A stretch of 64,000 nucleotides of DNA from Allochromatium vinosum DSM 180 (GTDB lineage Bacteria > Pseudomonadota > Gammaproteobacteria > Chromatiales > Chromatiaceae), in NCBI RefSeq assembly GCF_000025485.1, contig NC_013851.1, positions 1,031,154 to 1,095,153 on the forward strand, in the 5' to 3' direction. This document shows, one piece after another, positions 52,504 through 61,101 of this stretch (the stretch's first letter is position 1; the number at the start of each line of letters is the position of its first letter). The notes beneath the pieces are model-generated. The model was not told the origin of the DNA. It worked only from the letters and a program-made list of their open reading frames with translations, and did no database searches. The position numbers and the translations under genes were made by a program.

Positions 52504-53922
52504 CATCCCATTACACAGAACTCTGGGTGTACGATAGAGAACTGTTTTTCTGAGACATGTTGGAGCACACGATGGGCTGGGCGTCGGAAGAATTGGCCTC
52601 GATTGATCTGGGCGACACGCGCCGCGACCGGCGTGCGATCCACTTGATCGAGCGCCTGGCCGAGCATCCGACGGCGAGTATTCCGGGGGCCTGCAACGGC
52701 TGGGCGGAGACGCAGGCGGCCTATCGGTTTCTCGGCAGTGAACGCTACGACTGGCTCGACATTCTGGAGCCGCATCGTCAGTGCACGCAGAGGCGCATGG
52801 CGGCCTATCCGGTGGTGCTGTGTCTGCAGGACACCACGGAGCTGGACTTCAACGGCCAGACGATCAAAGGACTTGGTCCCTTGAGCTACGAGGCCCAGCG
52901 CGGGATGTACCTGCATCCGACCTACGCGGTGACGCCCGAGCGCGAACCGTTGGGTGTCCTGGATGCCTGGATGTGGGCCCGCGAGCCAAAAGACGCCGAC
53001 GGCCAGCGTCCGGGAGGCCCCGAGAGTGTGCGCTGGAAAGAAGGCTATGAACGGGTCGCGGACCTGGCCAGGGAGTTGCCCGACACCCGCCTGGTCTATG
53101 TGGCCGATCGTGAGGCCGACATACTGGACCTGATGGTGCGCGCGCGGGATTTGGCAACCCCCGCCGATTGGCTGTTGCGCGCCAAGCATAACCGCGCGTT
53201 GCCCGGTGGCGAGGGCCGGAAGCTGTGGGCGCATGTGCTGGAGACCAAGCCACTTGGGACGGTGCGCTTCACCCGGCCGCCCGGTCGCGGACGTCAGGCC
53301 CGAGAGGTGCGTCAGCAACTCTATGCCAGAGGCGTCACGCTCTCGGATCGGCGCCACGGTCACCTTGAGGTCACCTGTGTGATCGCCCGTGAAATGGAGG
53401 CTCCCAAGGGCGTCAAACCGATTGAATGGCGTCTGCTGACCAACCGCACGGCGGAGACGCTCGCGACCGTCGTCGAACTGATCGAGTGGTACCGGGCGCG
53501 CTGGGAAATCGAACGGCTGTTTTTGGTGCTCAAGGAAGGCTGTCGTGTCGAGGCCCTGCAACTGGGCACCGTCGCGCGCCTGGAGCGCGCCTTCGCGCTG
53601 TTTCTGGTGGTGGGATGGCGCATCGCCCGACTGATGCGTCTGGGGCGTACCGTGCCAGACCTGGAGGCGTCGCTGTTGTTTGAACCCGAAGAGTGGCAAG
53701 CGGCCTACATCCTGGCCAAGAAGCCCGTACCCAAGTCGCCTCCACGACTCAATGACGTGCTGCGCTTGATCGCCCGCCAGGGCGGTTTTCTCGGACGCAA
53801 GGGCGATGGCGAGCCCGGTGTGAAGACCATTTGGCTCGGTCTGCAGCGCATCAGAGACGTGGCCGCCGGGATCAAATACGCCAGGGAATCTCATGACTTA
53901 TGAACATGTGTGTAATGAGATG
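52504..53922. mobile_element. Complete IS4-family insertion sequence (1419 bp)
   Basis: The ends are imperfect inverted repeats: CATCCCATTACACAGA on the left and CATCTCATTACACACA read inward from the right. Both flanks carry the 9-bp target duplication CCCAAAACC (52495-52503 and 53923-53931). One transposase gene fills the element. Nine-base duplications are typical of the Tn5/IS50-type branch of IS4. Intact ends, duplication and gene indicate a fairly recent, possibly active insertion. Confidence 0.93.
52557..53903 (+). CDS. tnp: IS4-family (Tn5-like) transposase
   Basis: The 448-residue transposase has the Tn5-type N-terminus ELASIDLGDTRRDRRAIHLI, catalytic Asp92 in CLQDTTELDF, Asp184 in VYVADREADIL and Glu319 in the YREK signature Y312-x2-R315-x3-E319-x6-K326 of WYRARWEIERLFLVLKEG. 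All catalytic residues are in place. It contains two CTGCAG hexamers, which the surrounding chromosome nearly lacks. Confidence 0.96.
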   Translation: MLEHTMGWASEELASIDLGDTRRDRRAIHLIERLAEHPTASIPGACNGWAETQAAYRFLGSERYDWLDILEPHRQCTQRRMAAYPVVLCLQDTTELDFNGQTIKGLGPLSYEAQRGMYLHPTYAVTPEREPLGVLDAWMWAREPKDADGQRPGGPESVRWKEGYERVADLARELPDTRLVYVADREADILDLMVRARDLATPADWLLRAKHNRALPGGEGRKLWAHVLETKPLGTVRFTRPPGRGRQAREVRQQLYARGVTLSDRRHGHLEVTCVIAREMEAPKGVKPIEWRLLTNRTAETLATVVELIEWYRARWEIERLFLVLKEGCRVEALQLGTVARLERAFALFLVVGWRIARLMRLGRTVPDLEASLLFEPEEWQAAYILAKKPVPKSPPRLNDVLRLIARQGGFLGRKGDGEPGVKTIWLGLQRIRDVAAGIKYARESHDL

Positions 53923-53925
53923 CCC

Positions 53926-53950
53926 AAAACCCCGGAATTACCGGGGTTTT
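53926..53950. terminator. Terminator hairpin adjacent to the IS target site
   Basis: AAAACCCCGG pairs with CCGGGGTTTT over AATTA, with flanking A and T runs, so it can act in both directions. Its left arm overlaps the right target duplication, meaning that the IS landed in this hairpin and the duplication restored it. It ends the histidine-kinase transcript on the minus strand. Confidence 0.75.
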
Positions 53951-53999
53951 CGTTTCCCGGAGTTGCATGGGACGGTTCGGCTTCGTCTGCACAAAATGA

Positions 54000-55088
54000 C
54001 TACGACAATGATGCGGGCGTAGGCGGACACAGGCGGATCGGCCAGGAAATTCCGAATGAACTCCCCCTGTCGGATGGTTGGCATTCCGCATGGCCGCCAT
54101 GCGCCTCGGCGATGGCTTTGACCACGGCGAGACCTAGACCGCTACCGCCACTTTGCCGTGCACGCGAGGGGTCTCCACGGCGAAAGGCCTCGAATATGTC
54201 GATGGCAAGCGTGCTATCGATGCCGGGACCATCATCCTCCACGCTCAGGTGACACCATCCGTCCGCCTGCCGCAGGCGGACCCGCAGGTTGCCCGGATCG
54301 GCGTGCCGCAGGCTGTTTTCCAGCAGAGCCATCAGCGCCTGACGGATGCGTACCGCATCGCACTCCACCATCAGGTTTGCATCGAGTTCGCTATGCAGGT
54401 GAAAACCCTTTGCCGCCAGGGGCGCGGCGAAGGCCTGCAGGACGGTGTCGAGTTCCTCGGCCAGCCTGACCGTGGCCCGCTGCAACTCCAGATGGCCGCT
54501 GTCGTTGAGACTCAGCACGCGCAGGTCTTCGATCAGGCGATTGAGTCCTTCCACCTGTCGCAGCAGTCCCTCGAAGATCTCGCTGCTGGGGCTGAACACG
54601 CCCTCCGCCAACCCCTGCAAACGTCCGCGCAAAATAGTCACGGGCGTGCGCAGCTCGTGAGCGATGGCGGCGTTCCAGAACTCGCGCTCGCGGGTCATGC
54701 CCTGCAAGCGTTCGGCCATGGCGTTGAAGTCGCGCACCAGTTGCGCCGTCTCGCCCATGGCCTTTTCATCCATTGGCGCGCGGGCGTCGAGTCTGCCCTG
54801 GGCTACTTCGCGCAGGCTGTGCGCCACCGAGTTCAACGGCGTGATGAGGCGCTGCGACAAGCGGATGGCGACGAACACCGCCATGCCGAGCGCGGCGACG
54901 ATGGTACAGACGATCCAGACCAGCTCCGTCTGCGAGGGCATCCAGGTTTCGGAAATGCTGCCCGGCAGGTAGGTCACGGCGATGGCATAGAACACGTAGG
55001 AGCCGAATACCGAGATCAGGATGATGCCCAGCGCCATCACCGTCAGGGACTGGATGATCTGCTGGCGCAGGCCCGGTGTGCGCTTCAT
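54000..55088 (-). CDS. Sensor histidine kinase of an efflux two-component system (BaeS/AdeS-like)
   Basis: A 362-residue membrane kinase. Two membrane helices (about 12-40 and 55-78) flank a very short periplasmic loop; a HAMP domain follows (SQRLITPLNSVAHSLREVAQ), then the phosphorylation helix with His144 in AAIAHELRTPVTILRGRLQG and the ATPase domain with N box ALLENSLRHAD, G1 DDGPGID and GGSGLGLAVV. It overlaps the response-regulator gene by 4 bp. Position beside a divergent RND pump suggests it controls that pump. The short loop suggests signals sensed in or near the membrane. Confidence 0.9.
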   Translation of the reverse strand: MKRTPGLRQQIIQSLTVMALGIILISVFGSYVFYAIAVTYLPGSISETWMPSQTELVWIVCTIVAALGMAVFVAIRLSQRLITPLNSVAHSLREVAQGRLDARAPMDEKAMGETAQLVRDFNAMAERLQGMTREREFWNAAIAHELRTPVTILRGRLQGLAEGVFSPSSEIFEGLLRQVEGLNRLIEDLRVLSLNDSGHLELQRATVRLAEELDTVLQAFAAPLAAKGFHLHSELDANLMVECDAVRIRQALMALLENSLRHADPGNLRVRLRQADGWCHLSVEDDGPGIDSTLAIDIFEAFRRGDPSRARQSGGSGLGLAVVKAIAEAHGGHAECQPSDRGSSFGISWPIRLCPPTPASLS

Positions 55089-55819
55089 GGATCGCCGCCG
55101 AAGCGATAGCCCACGCCCCAGACGCTGCTCGGTACGCCCTGGATGCCCAGGGCTTCGAGTTTCTTGCGCAGCTTGCTGATGTGGCTGTCGACGGTGCGCT
55201 CCTGGGTATCGCCTTCGGGCAGACAGTCGACCAGCAATTCCGCGCGGCTGAACACCCGTTTGGGCGCACGCATCAGACAGGCGAGCAGTTTGAATTCCGT
55301 CAGGGTCAGATCGAGCCGCTGCGGCCGGTCAGCGCGGCAAATGCTGGCTTCGTGGCTGTCCAGATCGATCTGGATCGCACCGACGCGCAGCCTCTGTATG
55401 GGGGCGGGCGTGCTCGGCCGGGTGCGCCGCAGCACCGCTTGAACCCGCGCCACCACCTCGGCCGGGTTGAAGGGTTTGACCACGTAGTCGTCGGCGCCCA
55501 GGCGCAGTCCCATCAGCTTGTCGATGTCCTGATCGAGCGCGGTGAGCATGATCACCGGCGTGTCGCTGCGGGAGCGGATTTCGCTGAGCACTTTCCAGCC
55601 ATCGAGGTGCGGCATCTGCACGTCGAGCAACAGTAGATCCGGTTCGAGCGCCTGGTGCATGGCCAGCACTTCGCGGCCATCGGCGGCATGCCGGGTACGC
55701 AGCCCGCTGCGTTGCAGGTAGGCGGCGAGGATGTCGGCGATCTCGGCTTCGTCCTCGGCGATCAGTACCAGTGCCGGGGCAGGGGAGGCGGGGCTGACGC
55801 GCGTATTGAGATCGGACAT
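55085..55819 (-). CDS. OmpR-family response regulator of the efflux system (BaeR/AdeR-like)
   Basis: The 244-residue regulator has a receiver domain with acidic pair Glu22-Asp23, phosphoacceptor Asp66 in DLLLLDVQMP, Thr in VIMLTALD and Lys in DDYVVKPFN. The C-terminal winged helix has LTLTEFKLLACLMRAPKRVF and ERTVDSHISKLRKKLEALGI. It is coupled to the kinase by a 4-bp overlap and is divergent from the pump genes, 160 bp away, where its operator would lie. Confidence 0.93.
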   Translation of the reverse strand: MSDLNTRVSPASPAPALVLIAEDEAEIADILAAYLQRSGLRTRHAADGREVLAMHQALEPDLLLLDVQMPHLDGWKVLSEIRSRSDTPVIMLTALDQDIDKLMGLRLGADDYVVKPFNPAEVVARVQAVLRRTRPSTPAPIQRLRVGAIQIDLDSHEASICRADRPQRLDLTLTEFKLLACLMRAPKRVFSRAELLVDCLPEGDTQERTVDSHISKLRKKLEALGIQGVPSSVWGVGYRFGGDP

Positions 55820-55979
55820 GGGCGGTCTCGAAGACGATGGCGCTGAATCTTATCGCGCCCTCCATACTTTCTCCACAAAGCCTCGAATCATTCGCAATGG
55901 CCGCACGCCAGACTACAGCCTCGATCCGCTCCCGGTCGACATCGGGTCGCCAGGAGCAGCCTTCAGCGAGGAGTGGGTT

Positions 55980-57134
55980 ATGGGCAGCAAACAGCGGCAT
56001 CTGAGCATTCTGCTCGCAGGACTTGCCGTGTTGGGTGTGGCCGGTTGCGATTCGGCGCAGCAGAGTGAAGAAGCGCCCGCGCCGGTTCAGGTGTCGGTGA
56101 TGACACTCAAGGCGCACGAACTGTCGGTCAGCGAGGATCTGCCCGGTCGCGTGGCCGCCGTGCGCAGCGCCGAGATCCGCGCGCAGATCGGCGGTATCGT
56201 GCAGCGTCGTCTGTTCGAGCAGGGCGCCGAAATCAAAGCCGGTGCCGTGCTGTTCCAGATCAATCCTGCACCGTTCGAGGCCGAGGTCGACAGTGCGGCG
56301 GCCGCCTTGCAGCGTGCCGAGGTGGTCCTGGCGCGGGCGCGCGTGCAGGTTGAGCGGCTCAAACCCTTGATGCATACCGAAGCCGTCAGCCGCCAGGTGT
56401 ATGACGACGCTGTGTCACAGCGCGATCAGGCGGCCGCCGACGTGGCCCAGGCCAAGGCAACGCTGGCGCGGCGCAGGCTGGACTTGCAGTTCGCCAGCGT
56501 CGAGGCGCCGATCGCCGGGCGTATCGATCAGGCGCTGGTCAGCGAAGGTGCGCTGGTCTCGCCGACCGATGCCACGCCTATGGCGCGCATCCAGCAGATC
56601 GACCAGGTGTACGTTGATGTGCGCCAGTCCGCCTCGGCGCTGGAAGCGCTGCGTGAGCAGGCCGGCTCGGCGACGCCGGAACTCACCGCCGAGATCCTCG
56701 GCAGCGACGGCAAGCCCCTGGGCATGCAGGGACGCATCCTCTTCTCCGGCATCGAGGTGGATGCCGGTACCGGCGATGTGCTGCTGCGCGTGCTGGTCGA
56801 CAACCCGCAGCGTCGCCTGCTGCCCGGCCTCTACGTGCAGGCGCGGATTCCCCGTGCGCATTACGCCGAGGCCCTGAGCGTGCCCCAGCAGGCGGTGACC
56901 CGCACGGCGGGCCAGGCCAGGGTGTGGGTGCTGGATGCGCAGGGCCGGGCGCAGCCGGTGGCCATCGAGCTCGGCGAGCTGGTGGCGCGCCGCTACCGCG
57001 TCGTGTCCGGGCTCAGCGCCGGGCAGCAGGTCGTGATCGAAGGCATCGAGCGTCTGAGTCCGGATGCGCAGGTCGCCGCGCGCCCCTGGCAGCCCGCTGC
57101 CGCCCGCGAACAGCTCAGCGCCGTCGCGCGCTGA
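55980..57134 (+). CDS. RND efflux periplasmic adaptor (membrane fusion lipoprotein)
   Basis: The 384-residue precursor has a lipoprotein signal with lipobox LGVAGC. Adaptor features are SEDLPGRVAAVRSAEIRAQI, GGIVQRRLFEQGAEIKAGAV, LFQINPAPFEAEVD, a coiled-coil hairpin (about 95-160) and APIAGRIDQALVSEGALVSP. It links the inner-membrane pump to an outer-membrane channel. GAGGAG precedes the ATG; an in-frame extension upstream covers the divergent promoter and is rejected. It is followed 16 bp later by the pump gene. Confidence 0.93.
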   Translation: MGSKQRHLSILLAGLAVLGVAGCDSAQQSEEAPAPVQVSVMTLKAHELSVSEDLPGRVAAVRSAEIRAQIGGIVQRRLFEQGAEIKAGAVLFQINPAPFEAEVDSAAAALQRAEVVLARARVQVERLKPLMHTEAVSRQVYDDAVSQRDQAAADVAQAKATLARRRLDLQFASVEAPIAGRIDQALVSEGALVSPTDATPMARIQQIDQVYVDVRQSASALEALREQAGSATPELTAEILGSDGKPLGMQGRILFSGIEVDAGTGDVLLRVLVDNPQRRLLPGLYVQARIPRAHYAEALSVPQQAVTRTAGQARVWVLDAQGRAQPVAIELGELVARRYRVVSGLSAGQQVVIEGIERLSPDAQVAARPWQPAAAREQLSAVAR

Positions 57135-57150
57135 GTCCGGAGAAACCCTC

Positions 57151-60100
57151 ATGCCGCAGTTTTTCATCAATCGCCCGGTGTTTGCTTGGGTGATCGCCCT
57201 GTTCATCGTGCTGGCCGGCGTCATCGCCATCCCGCAGCTGCCCATCGCTCGCTACCCCTCGGTGGCGCCGCCGACGGTGACCCTGTACGCCACCTATCCG
57301 GGGGCCACCCCGCAGACCCTCAACGACTCGGTGGTGAGCCAGATCGAGCGCGAACTGTCTGGGGTGAAGAACCTGCTGTACTTCGAGTCCTCGGTCGACA
57401 CCTCGGGCAGCGCGCAGATCACCGCCACCTTCAAACCGGGCACCGACGCGGAACTGGCCCAGGTGGACGTGCAGAACCGCATCAAGGCGATCGAGCCGCG
57501 GTTGCCGCAAGCGGTGCGCCAGAACGGTTTGCAGGTGGAATCCGCCGCCTCCGGCTTCCTGATGATGGTCGGCATGACCTCGCCCAACGGGCAGTTCGAC
57601 GAGGTTGCGCTGAACGACTACTTCGCGCGCAACATCGTCCAGGAGCTGCGTCGCATCGACGGCGTGGGGCGCGTGCAATTGTTCGGCGCCGAGCAGGCCA
57701 TGCGCATCTGGGTCGACCCGAACAAGCTCACCGCCTATGGTCTGACCATGAACGAGCTGGCCCAGGCCATCGAGCAGCAGAACGCGCCGATCGCGCCCGG
57801 GCGGATCGGCGACGAACCGGCGCTGCCGGGCCAGCGCCTGACCGTACCGCTGACCGTGCAGGGGCAACTGACCACGCCGGAGCAGTTCGCGGCCGTCGTC
57901 CTGCGTGCCGGTGCCGATGGGGCGAAGGTGGTGCTTGGTGATGTGGCGCGGGTCGAGCTGGGCGCGCAGTCCTACGGCTTTTCCAACCGCGAGAACGGCG
58001 TGGCGGCGACCAGCGCCGCGATCCAGCTCTCGCCCGGCGCCAACGCGGTGCGCACCGCCGCCGCCGTGCGCGCGCGCCTGGCCGAGCTGGCGCCGAGCCT
58101 GCCGGCGGGCATGGCCTACTCGGTGCCGTTCGACACCGCGCCCTTCGTCAAGGTCTCTATCGAGAAGGTGATCTACACCCTGTTGGAGGCCATGGTGCTG
58201 GTGTTCCTGGTGATGTACCTGTTCCTGCAGAACCTGCGCTACACGCTGATCCCGGCCATCGTCGCGCCCATCGCGCTGCTCGGCACCTTCGCGGTGATGC
58301 TGCTGGCCGGCTTCTCGATCAACTCCCTGACCATGTTCGGCATGGTGCTGGCCATCGGCATCATCGTCGACGACGCTATCGTGGTGGTGGAAAACGTCGA
58401 GCGGCTGATGGCCACCCAGGGACTCTCCCCACGGGAGGCGACCGCGCGGGCGATGCGGGAAATCACCGGCGCGATCGTCGGTATCACCCTGGTGCTCACC
58501 GCCGTGTTCATCCCCATGGCCTTCGGCAGCGGCTCGGTGGGGGTGATCTACCAGCAGTTCACCCTGTCGATGGCGGTGTCGATCCTGTTCTCGGCCTTCC
58601 TCGCCCTGAGCCTGACGCCGGCGCTGTGCGCCACCCTGCTGCGTCCGGTCAGCGCTGACCTCCACGAGAAGCGCGGCGTCCTCGGTGCCTTCAACCGTGG
58701 CTTCGAGCGCTTCACGGCGGGATACGGCACGCGCGTGGCCCGCCTGGCCGGTCGCAGCGGGCGGATGATGGCGGTGTACGTGGTGATCTGCGCGGTGCTG
58801 GTCATCGCCGCCGCGCAGTTGCCGTCGTCCTTTCTGCCCGAGGAGGATCAGGGCTACTTCATGACCTCCATTCAGTTGCCCACCGGCGCCACCAGCGAGC
58901 GGACGCTGGACGTGGTCAAGGCCTATGAGGCGCATGTCGCCTCGCGTCCGGCGCTGGACGCCAATCTGGTGGTACTGGGCTTCAGCTTCTCCGGCTCCGG
59001 TCCCAACGCGGCCATGGCCTTCACCATGCTCAATGACTGGGATCAGCGTGATGGCGCCACCGCCGCCGAAGAAGCAGAGCTGGCGCAGCAGGCCATGGCC
59101 GACACCGTCGAGGGCACGGTGATGAGCCTGATGCCGCCGGCCATCGACGAGCTGGGCACCTCCTCCGGCTTCACCCTGTTCCTGCAGGATCGGGCCAATC
59201 GTGGCGAGGCCGCGCTACTGGCCGCGCAGGCGCAACTGCTGGAACTGGCCGCGCAGAGCGCGCTGGTCAGCGATGTCTACCCGGACGGCCTGCCGCCCGG
59301 CGAGAGCATCCACCTGGAGATCGACCGGCAGAAGGTCGAGGCCATGGGCCTCTCCTTCACCACCGTGAGCAGCACCCTGTCGGCGGCCATGGGCTCGCTG
59401 TACGTCAACGACTTCCCCAATGCCGGGCGCATGCAGCAGGTCATCCTGCAGGCCGACGCCCCGGCGCGCATGCAACTGGACGATGTGCTCGGCCTGCGCG
59501 TGCGCAATGCCAGCGGCGGCATGGTGTCGCTGCGCGAGGTGGTGACGCCGGTGTGGAACGAGTCGCCGCAGCAAATGATGCGCTTTCAGGGCTTCCCGGC
59601 CGTGCGGCTCGCCGGGGGCGCCGCGCCGGGCGTTTCCAGCGGCGCGGCGATGGCTGAGATGGAACGCCTAGTGGCGCAGTTGCCGTCAGGTTTCGCCGTG
59701 GCCTGGACCGGGCAGTCGCTGCAGGAGCGCCAGTCGGCGGCACAGGCTCCGCTGCTGATGCTGCTGTCGGCGCTGGTGGTGTTCCTGGTGCTGGCGGCGC
59801 TGTACGAGAGCTGGTCGATCCCGCTGTCGGTGATGCTGGTGGTGCCGCTGGGTCTGCTCGGCGCGGTGGCGGCGGTGATGCTGCGCGGTATGCCCAACGA
59901 CCTGTTCTTCAAGGTGGGGATGATCACCATCATCGGCCTGTCGGCGAAGAACGCCATCCTCATCGTCGAGTTCGCCCGCCAGTTGCATGCCGAGGGGCGC
60001 ACGCTGATCGACGCCGCAACGACCGCCGCGCGCCGGCGCCTGCGGCCGATCCTGATGACCTCGCTGGCCTTCACCCTTGGCGTGATGCCGTTGATGCTCG

Positions 60101-60270
60101 CCACCGGCGCCAGCGCGGAAACCCAGCAGGCCATCGGCACCGGAGTGTTCGGCGGCATGCTCAGCGGCACCGTGCTGGCGGTGTTCTTCGTGCCGGCGTT
60201 TTTCGTTTTCGTCATCGGTATGCAGGAGCGCTTCGCCGCCTGGCGTGCGCAACGTGGCGCCGTTATGTAA
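57151..60270 (+). CDS. RND multidrug efflux pump, HAE1 family
   Basis: At 1039 residues this is a full-length AcrB/MexB/AdeB-type proton-driven pump. It begins MPQFFINRPVFAWVIALFIV, then IPQLPIARYPSVAPPTVTLY. Proton-relay residues are visible as the Asp pair in GIIVDDAIVVVENVERLM and Lys in GLSAKNAILIVEFARQ; the GSGSVGVIYQQFTLSMAVSI segment of the transmembrane domain is also typical. Start ATG has GGAG upstream. No outer-membrane TolC/OprM gene follows. The gene has four CTGCAG hexamers and codon choice unlike core neighbours, suggesting later acquisition. Confidence 0.95.
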   Translation: MPQFFINRPVFAWVIALFIVLAGVIAIPQLPIARYPSVAPPTVTLYATYPGATPQTLNDSVVSQIERELSGVKNLLYFESSVDTSGSAQITATFKPGTDAELAQVDVQNRIKAIEPRLPQAVRQNGLQVESAASGFLMMVGMTSPNGQFDEVALNDYFARNIVQELRRIDGVGRVQLFGAEQAMRIWVDPNKLTAYGLTMNELAQAIEQQNAPIAPGRIGDEPALPGQRLTVPLTVQGQLTTPEQFAAVVLRAGADGAKVVLGDVARVELGAQSYGFSNRENGVAATSAAIQLSPGANAVRTAAAVRARLAELAPSLPAGMAYSVPFDTAPFVKVSIEKVIYTLLEAMVLVFLVMYLFLQNLRYTLIPAIVAPIALLGTFAVMLLAGFSINSLTMFGMVLAIGIIVDDAIVVVENVERLMATQGLSPREATARAMREITGAIVGITLVLTAVFIPMAFGSGSVGVIYQQFTLSMAVSILFSAFLALSLTPALCATLLRPVSADLHEKRGVLGAFNRGFERFTAGYGTRVARLAGRSGRMMAVYVVICAVLVIAAAQLPSSFLPEEDQGYFMTSIQLPTGATSERTLDVVKAYEAHVASRPALDANLVVLGFSFSGSGPNAAMAFTMLNDWDQRDGATAAEEAELAQQAMADTVEGTVMSLMPPAIDELGTSSGFTLFLQDRANRGEAALLAAQAQLLELAAQSALVSDVYPDGLPPGESIHLEIDRQKVEAMGLSFTTVSSTLSAAMGSLYVNDFPNAGRMQQVILQADAPARMQLDDVLGLRVRNASGGMVSLREVVTPVWNESPQQMMRFQGFPAVRLAGGAAPGVSSGAAMAEMERLVAQLPSGFAVAWTGQSLQERQSAAQAPLLMLLSALVVFLVLAALYESWSIPLSVMLVVPLGLLGAVAAVMLRGMPNDLFFKVGMITIIGLSAKNAILIVEFARQLHAEGRTLIDAATTAARRRLRPILMTSLAFTLGVMPLMLATGASAETQQAIGTGVFGGMLSGTVLAVFFVPAFFVFVIGMQERFAAWRAQRGAVM

Positions 60271-60325
60271 AAATGTCCTTAACATTGGGTGCACCACGCA
60301 AGTTCATTCTCCTAGCGAGGTCTGC

Positions 60326-60871
60326 ATGTCGCCACCGGAACCTGAACAGCCTTTCGTCAAAACAGTGGACCGGCAATGGATTTTGGTCAAAACGGCCAAG
60401 GGACAGGAGGAAATCCGCACCAAGGCTTACAAGCTCCCGGCGCGGCTCCGGCGGTTGCTGATCATGATCGACGGGCGGAGTACGGTTGGTGAGACCCTGG
60501 ATCGGCTCGCCAGTCTGAACGACGATCTGGAGGGGCATCTCAACACGCTGCTGGCCGATGGTTTTCTGGCGCCCCGCGATGCGGTTCCGTCCATTGCCGC
60601 CGCTTTGTCCCAACAGCCTGAGTTCAATCTGGCGAAGGCAAAAGGCTTCGCGCGTTTCGTCATCCTCGGAACCCTGGGTCCGGTCGGCGCGCGCCGCGTA
60701 CAGCGTATCGAAGCGGCCGGCTCGGTCGCTGAACTGCGTGCCGAACTGGATGATCTGCGCGATGCGCTGCCGGCCCTGCTCTCGAAACGTCAGGCCAAGG
60801 ACGTCTGGGGGCAACTCGAGCCCCTGATGCTCTCCATCGGTATCGGTTCCGATCCTCCAGTCGATCACTAG
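60326..60871 (+). CDS. Hypothetical soluble protein
   Basis: The 181-residue protein begins MSPPEPEQPFVKTVDRQWIL and has a winged-helix-like stretch (YKLPARLRRLLIMIDGRSTV, then GETLDRLASLNDDLEGHLNT and LLADGFLAPRD) typical of small regulatory domains in proteobacteria. The C-terminal half is helical. No family name or function can be given. It starts 55 bp after the RND gene but reads like the core genome in codon choice, so it probably belongs to the chromosome and not to the efflux block. Confidence 0.7.
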   Translation: MSPPEPEQPFVKTVDRQWILVKTAKGQEEIRTKAYKLPARLRRLLIMIDGRSTVGETLDRLASLNDDLEGHLNTLLADGFLAPRDAVPSIAAALSQQPEFNLAKAKGFARFVILGTLGPVGARRVQRIEAAGSVAELRAELDDLRDALPALLSKRQAKDVWGQLEPLMLSIGIGSDPPVDH

Positions 60872-60923
60872 CCGTCCTGCGGCCTGACCGCAGACATCGA
60901 TCGCCTCGTCCAGGAGTTCTGCT

Positions 60924-60939
60924 CAAGGATCGATCCTTG
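60924..60939. repeat. Perfect 16-bp palindrome upstream of ilvB
   Basis: CAAGGATCGATCCTTG is fully self-complementary and lies about 165 bp before ilvB and 50 bp after the hypothetical gene. It could be an operator or part of a terminator; no T tract follows. The rest of the 230-bp gap shows no leader peptide rich in branched-chain amino acid codons. Confidence 0.5.
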
Positions 60940-61101
60940 CAGCCGAATTCGCATCTTGACCACTCACGACGATCCCTGTAACGTCAACCTCTTTTTCAAT
61001 TTCTAGTCTTCTCTCTCCCGGAATCCTCAAGCCCGTCGGCGTTCCACGCCCGACGCGCGGGCGGCATTCCGGCGAGCGGGCCGAAGCGGAGGTCGCTCAA
61101 G

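Noticed and set aside
57115..58935. 606-codon minus-strand frame opposite the RND pump
   Set aside because: Antisense shadow of a certain gene, with no recognisable domain.
60872..61101. Attenuator leader peptide before ilvB
   Set aside because: I found no short frame rich in Leu, Val or Ile codons and no terminator/antiterminator pair; only a 16-bp palindrome.
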